This document shows positions 60,024 through 64,000 of a DNA stretch of 64,000 nucleotides, in pieces; position 1 is the first letter of the stretch, and every line of letters begins with the position of its first letter. The notes beneath the pieces are model-generated. The model saw only the letters and a list, made by a program, of their open reading frames with translations, was not told the DNA's origin and did not search any database. Made by a program: the position numbers and the translations under genes. Source of the DNA: Varanus komodoensis (Eukaryota; Chordata; Lepidosauria; Squamata; Varanidae). The stretch covers positions 15,784,792-15,848,791 of the forward strand of contig NW_025335641.1 of assembly GCF_004798865.1 (NCBI RefSeq), in the 5' to 3' direction.

Positions 60024-61739
60024 AGTTGGTGGTCTCTTTATATTTACCACTGAAGAAGTGACAGTTGGAGCAATGAATGTAGAAACAGTTGTGAGATATA
60101 CTATGTCAATATCAATAATTTAGCTTCCAAAGAAGTATGCATAAGACATCTAGAACTTCTTTAGTTTTTTGTAGTGCCATGTTTATGATTATGCAACTGT
60201 GTACTTGATAAAGGAAATACAGCAAAGGTGTTTTCAAATGCATTTGTTATGGATGCATTGTCAGGGAGCTGGAATTTGTGGTTGCTCCATCAAATACTGA
60301 CAAATGCAGAGTTTGCTGCATAATGTGAAATGGTATTATGCATATGCTGACTGCTCTGAACTAATCTGTTACAAATTTAAACTTACAGATTTAGTTACAA
60401 ATTTGAACTAACTGTTAACATTATTAACAGTTTGAATTATATAGTTCTGGAAATGCACTGCATGAAATGGTAGTTGTGCAGTGCATGGAGGCTTAGTATT
60501 CACACATCCCACTATGTGTAAGCACTTTAGAAATACAATGTATCCACCTCTCAGACAGATTTAAGTTAGAGACAGGAAGCAGATTGGGGAGCTGAACAAA
60601 ACATTAATACAATATCCTTTAAAAACAAAAATAGTAGTAGCAATTTAACTGGGGAGAGAAAACAGTGACTGCATTAAACAGAATTGGAGTGAAAAATACA
60701 CTGAAATATTTCACAGTACAAGTCTGCTTAGTAGTACTCCTAGGTAAATTGATATACGTAAGTAATAAATAACTGAACCCAGAAACATTCCTTGGAATCC
60801 TTAAAAAGATGTTGAGTCACTTATTTTTGCTCTGAAAGAATGCCCAAACCACATTTACTTGAAGATGAGTACGTAAGTTCATCTGTTAGTGCTTGATTTG
60901 TGGAGAAAGGGTGACTGCATGTCCCACAAGGATAGGAGGCGGCTGGTGTCAGGCGGCTGAGAGACCTGCTGAACATGTTCTAAGTGTCATCAGCTGCATC
61001 ACATTCCACATGTATTACTGCTGTTATCCTATGCCAAGCATTTTTCTGAGGTGTTGTGCCACAGTAGTGGATTTTCTAATGGCATCACATCTGCTGAGTG
61101 AAAATTATGGGTGTATTCCCATCTCCACCCCTTCCTTTATGAACATATTATTACCAAGACCTGCAGGCAGGTAATTACAATTATCCTATATTGCCTCTCC
61201 CTTTTTCTGGTCCTACCAGCTTTGTAAACGTCCCTTAGACTAATTCAAAGGGAAAAGAGGGCCGTAATTGAAACTTTTGCTGTTTTTACCCACTGTCCAG
61301 ACCAAGACCTCATAAACTGACTGACCTTTACGGCCAGTACGGAAACGGGTGCCTGTTAAGAGCTGCTGCAACCCTAAGACACAAGACACCACGAAAGAGG
61401 AATCGTGGCTTTAGATTGTATTACTCTCCTCAGACTTCTGGGAAGTCTTCCTCTCCAAGGGAGGACACAACCTGTACAGTATCAGGTTATCATACAAAAG
61501 AAGAAAAATCAGTGTTCAAGTTTATTGTGGATTAATCCGAATCACGACCTGTGCTATCCCCTATTTCAACGTACACTCCAGAGGCATCACTCCGAACATT
61601 GCAAGGAGGAATTGAACCACATTAGGCAGCTCTCTGCATATACCCCAACTGACAACCTCAGTCATAAATACAACTCCCCTCACTTTCTCCAGGAAGAGGG
61701 GGGAAACTACGGAAAGAACAGCCTCACCACACTATACTC

Positions 61740-62560
61740 TTTTTCCGCCATCCAATCCTGCCCCAAGTGAGAGGTCACGTGACTACCAGCCTCTATTAAG
61801 GCAACAGAGGGACGGGGCAGGGCCAATCCACTTCATTCTCGTCCTCGGCTTCTCATTGGTCAGTGCGAAAGATGCAGGGGGGGGCGTCCGCGTCCGCAGC
61901 GGCGGGAATGGCGTCGAGCGTCTGAAACGGAGGAAAGGGCAGGCCTGCGCGGCGCGTGCGCCGTGCGGTGGCGAGCTTCGGGCGGCCGTTTTTCTCCCCG
62001 TCACTCCGCAGGGAGGCGTGGGCGTGCTCGGAGGAGTCGGGCCGCGACATGCTATTGGCTGTGGCTGCGGGGGCCGAAGTGGGGCGCCCCTGCACCCCTT
62101 TCCCTCGCACTTTCCTGGGCGCTGCTTCCTCCCGTTGGCCGGGGTTGGTTGCCCGAGTGCAGCGCTGCAGACAGAAGGGGGAGGCGTGGAGCGGGAGGAC
62201 GACGGCGAGCTGTCCAGGGTGGCTGGAGTGAGCCGAGGGGAGACGCGTGCCCTCTTCGCGGGCACGGCTGCGCCTGGTAGTGTAGCCCGGTCCGTAAATG
62301 GCCACTGTGAGGAGAAGCGGGGCAAGCGCGGGGCGCTTTTGTTGGGAGGCTCCGCCTGAGGGACGAGCGAGGCGCGGGGAGAAGCGGGCGCAGTGCGGTG
62401 TTGGCGGCGCGAGGAGGTCCAAGTCCAGATTTTTTTTTTCTTCTTTTTTAAGGGGAGCCATTTTGAGGAAATCCAAACCGGGCGTGGGGGAGACACTGAT
62501 TCGTGTGAGGCCATTGGTTGGAAGAGGGCGACTTGTTGATGAGTCTGGCTGGCGAGCTCT
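61740..62560. promoter_or_regulatory. CpG island, probable divergent promoter of AKNAD1 and the right-hand gene
   Basis: GC and CpG content are very high from about 61,860 to 62,420. CCAAT or ATTGG boxes occur at 61752, 61826, 61855, 62053 and about 62513. The minus strand near 61,745 carries GATGGCGGAA, a YY1/ETS-like motif. No TATA box is evident. By synteny, AKNAD1 would be transcribed leftward and GPSM2 rightward, with a noncoding first exon. I found no GPSM2 coding sequence in the window, so the right-hand assignment is inference. Confidence 0.6.
61774..61783. promoter_or_regulatory. GTCACGTGAC E-box palindrome
   Basis: A perfect 10-bp palindrome, identical to the CLEAR-type E-box bound by TFEB/TFE3 and USF proteins. 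It lies at the left edge of the CpG island, next to a CCAAT box. Confidence 0.7.
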
Positions 62561-62569
62561 CCATACTTG

Positions 62570-64000
62570 CATGCACAGTTGAGAGAGATGCTTCTAAGCC
62601 TGGGCTTTACCTTTACCTAGTACAGAAAAAGGAAAACCCCCATCTGCAGACAAACAGAGCATGGTGTCCCATCCTCCCGCCACTGAAAATCAATGGGAAC
62701 TTTCCGCAGTCATATAACATGGCATTTTCTTTTCATCGGTAAAGCTGTTATTGCATCTCTCAAGTTCTGCCAGGGTCTTTTGGCCGTGTTTTCCACTGGC
62801 ACACGACTTGGACTGCCTTCTGGGAATGGCCCTTTCCTCCTTGGCATTTCAGCTTTTAAGCTTTCTTATCTGCAAGTATTCCAGCATGGATTTCATCAGA
62901 ATGGCCAACTCTTGGATATGGAGTAACCATTCCCTGCTCCGGAATATAGTTGGGTGGGGTGCTTTTTAAAAATGCAGCACCCTTCATATTGTTTAAGAAT
63001 GTAGAGATAGGCATTTGTCTTTCTCCTTAAATGAAGCTTCTTCCGTGTATGTGTTTGTGAATGGGTCTTAGTGTTATAGTGCTTTGAATGTATATTTGGG
63101 TTCTTTTTAAATGCAGTTTACATTTCCAGCATAGAAAAATAATTTTAGAGGAAGGGAACGAAACTGACTTGCCATCTGTTCACTAGTTGTAGTGCTTATT
63201 GCATTTGTCAGGCAACTTGTGGACAATATCTAAGATTGTGGGTTTCAGAGAATCTTCTTGAACCCTTTAAAAAGCTGCACCTGAAGGTTGCATGGGGCAG
63301 GTGTTCCTGTATGGAAATGCTTCTGTTCATGAATAGGTAGTTTCTGGTCTTGGTCATAAATAGTGTTATTTAATCTCATTGTTATATCATCTAATTGGCT
63401 TCAAAGCTTAAGATAATACCTTATTGGGTCAGTACCCTTTGGCAGGTTATAGGCTTCTTATATGACTTCTTAAAGTGTTTACCAGGTTTAAATTATGTTC
63501 TCTAAGATGTGTCCCTTAAATCTATGTACATACTAAACAAATTTTATGAATGCAAACTACTACAGTAGGAAATAGTAAGAATACTGATAGATGGCTGTGG
63601 CAGAGATAAGACAACTCTGCCTTGCTTATCATTAAAGTTTTCTCTTTAATGTTTTTGCCATGACAAGACGGGCTAAGAATATTACGTACAGAGTTATATG
63701 TTAACTGGGTTTGCTAGTACTAGAGCTTATCTCACTATTAGTACTTACTGTTATTTGCTTATCATTATACACCATGTAATTGACTGTGTCAGACCACCGC
63801 AATCCAACACCATCAGAATTGAGGCAATGGCCTTCAGGCATACTTATCTCTGTGCTGACAAGTGGAGTTTACCTTGAGGAACAGCATTTGCCCTTGGTGC
63901 AGGAGTAGGAAAAGTGTGGACCTCCAGGTGTTGTTGGACTGCATTGTCTATGCTGGCAAGGGATGATGGGAGTTTTGGTACATCACATTTGGAGAGTCAT
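62570..64000. other. No gene recognised right of the CpG island
   Basis: AT-rich sequence with no recognisable exon. Open frames are short and unconserved. Probably the first intron of the right-hand gene. Confidence 0.45.
63905..63997. repeat. Palindromic foldback element copy
   Basis: GGACCTCCAGGTGTTGTTGG on the left pairs imperfectly with the complement of the right part (ACTCTCCAAATGTGATG, CAAAACTCCCATCATCCC). This matches the family at 25,756. Confidence 0.55.

Larger units (their letters stand above)
56895..61739. other. Noncoding stretch upstream of the AKNAD1 start codon
   Basis: No coding exon is supported. If AKNAD1 transcription starts at the CpG island near 61,750, this is its 5' UTR intron. 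It holds a SINE, a hAT-like element and a palindrome cluster, listed separately. Between 57,790 and 59,880, and between 60,030 and 61,700, I see nothing distinctive. Confidence 0.5.

Noticed and set aside
61783-62572. Overlapping frames of about 240 codons in the right-hand CpG island
   Set aside because: Pro/Arg/Ser-rich in several frames at once, the signature of high GC content rather than coding.
62570-64000. Search for GPSM2 coding sequence
   Set aside because: The N-terminal GPSM2 sequence was not found in any frame; the gene is inferred from synteny only.
1-64000. CRISPR arrays, operons, ribosome binding sites, tRNA or rRNA genes
   Set aside because: The window is vertebrate nuclear DNA; tRNA-like boxes occur only as SINE heads, and no regular spaced-repeat array is present.

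Overview
The window is vertebrate nuclear DNA, most likely from a squamate reptile. Large intron-rich genes sit in AT-rich sequence. The repeats are a squamate mix: a Bov-B (RTE) LINE, several L2/CR1-clade LINE 3' ends, CR1 3' ends, tRNA-headed SINEs and foldback DNA elements. I identified genes by translating exons, checking splice sites and phases, and comparing with protein sequences I remember. No database was searched.

Layout: (1) At 1-5,200, minus-strand exons of a fibronectin type III gene, probably FNDC7, whose remaining exons would lie beyond the left edge. (2) At 5,135-10,100, intergenic sequence with repeats and a perfect 17-bp hairpin. (3) At 10,130-10,880, a CpG-rich promoter holding exon 1 of STXBP3 (Munc18c), which runs on the plus strand to a stop at 39,406 and a poly(A) signal at 40,165. 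All 19 coding exons are present and in phase and give 599 residues. A 100-N assembly gap lies in its last intron. (4) At 40,200-41,370, a short gap between convergent genes with a SINE and a palindrome that carries AATAAA on both strands. (5) At 41,368-56,894, AKNAD1 on the minus strand: 17 coding exons, 944 residues, all phases consistent. (6) At 57,000-61,700, noncoding sequence with a SINE, a hAT-like element with target-site duplication and a cluster of perfect palindromes. (7) At 61,740-62,560, a CpG island with several CCAAT boxes and a 10-bp E-box palindrome, probably a divergent promoter. By synteny GPSM2 would lie to the right, but none of its coding sequence is in the window.

The gene order (FNDC7, STXBP3, AKNAD1, then the GPSM2 side) matches the mammalian chromosome 1p13 neighbourhood. 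The genes are neighbours, not a pathway. STXBP3 is an SM protein for syntaxin-4 exocytosis. AKNAD1 is a poorly characterised AKNA-related protein. I found no clearly new biological system. The most useful observations are a GC-AG intron in STXBP3, a strong-context uORF over a GCC repeat, a possible 19-nt microexon in the FN3 gene, a possible alternative last exon of STXBP3, a two-strand poly(A) palindrome, and several precise inverted repeats.
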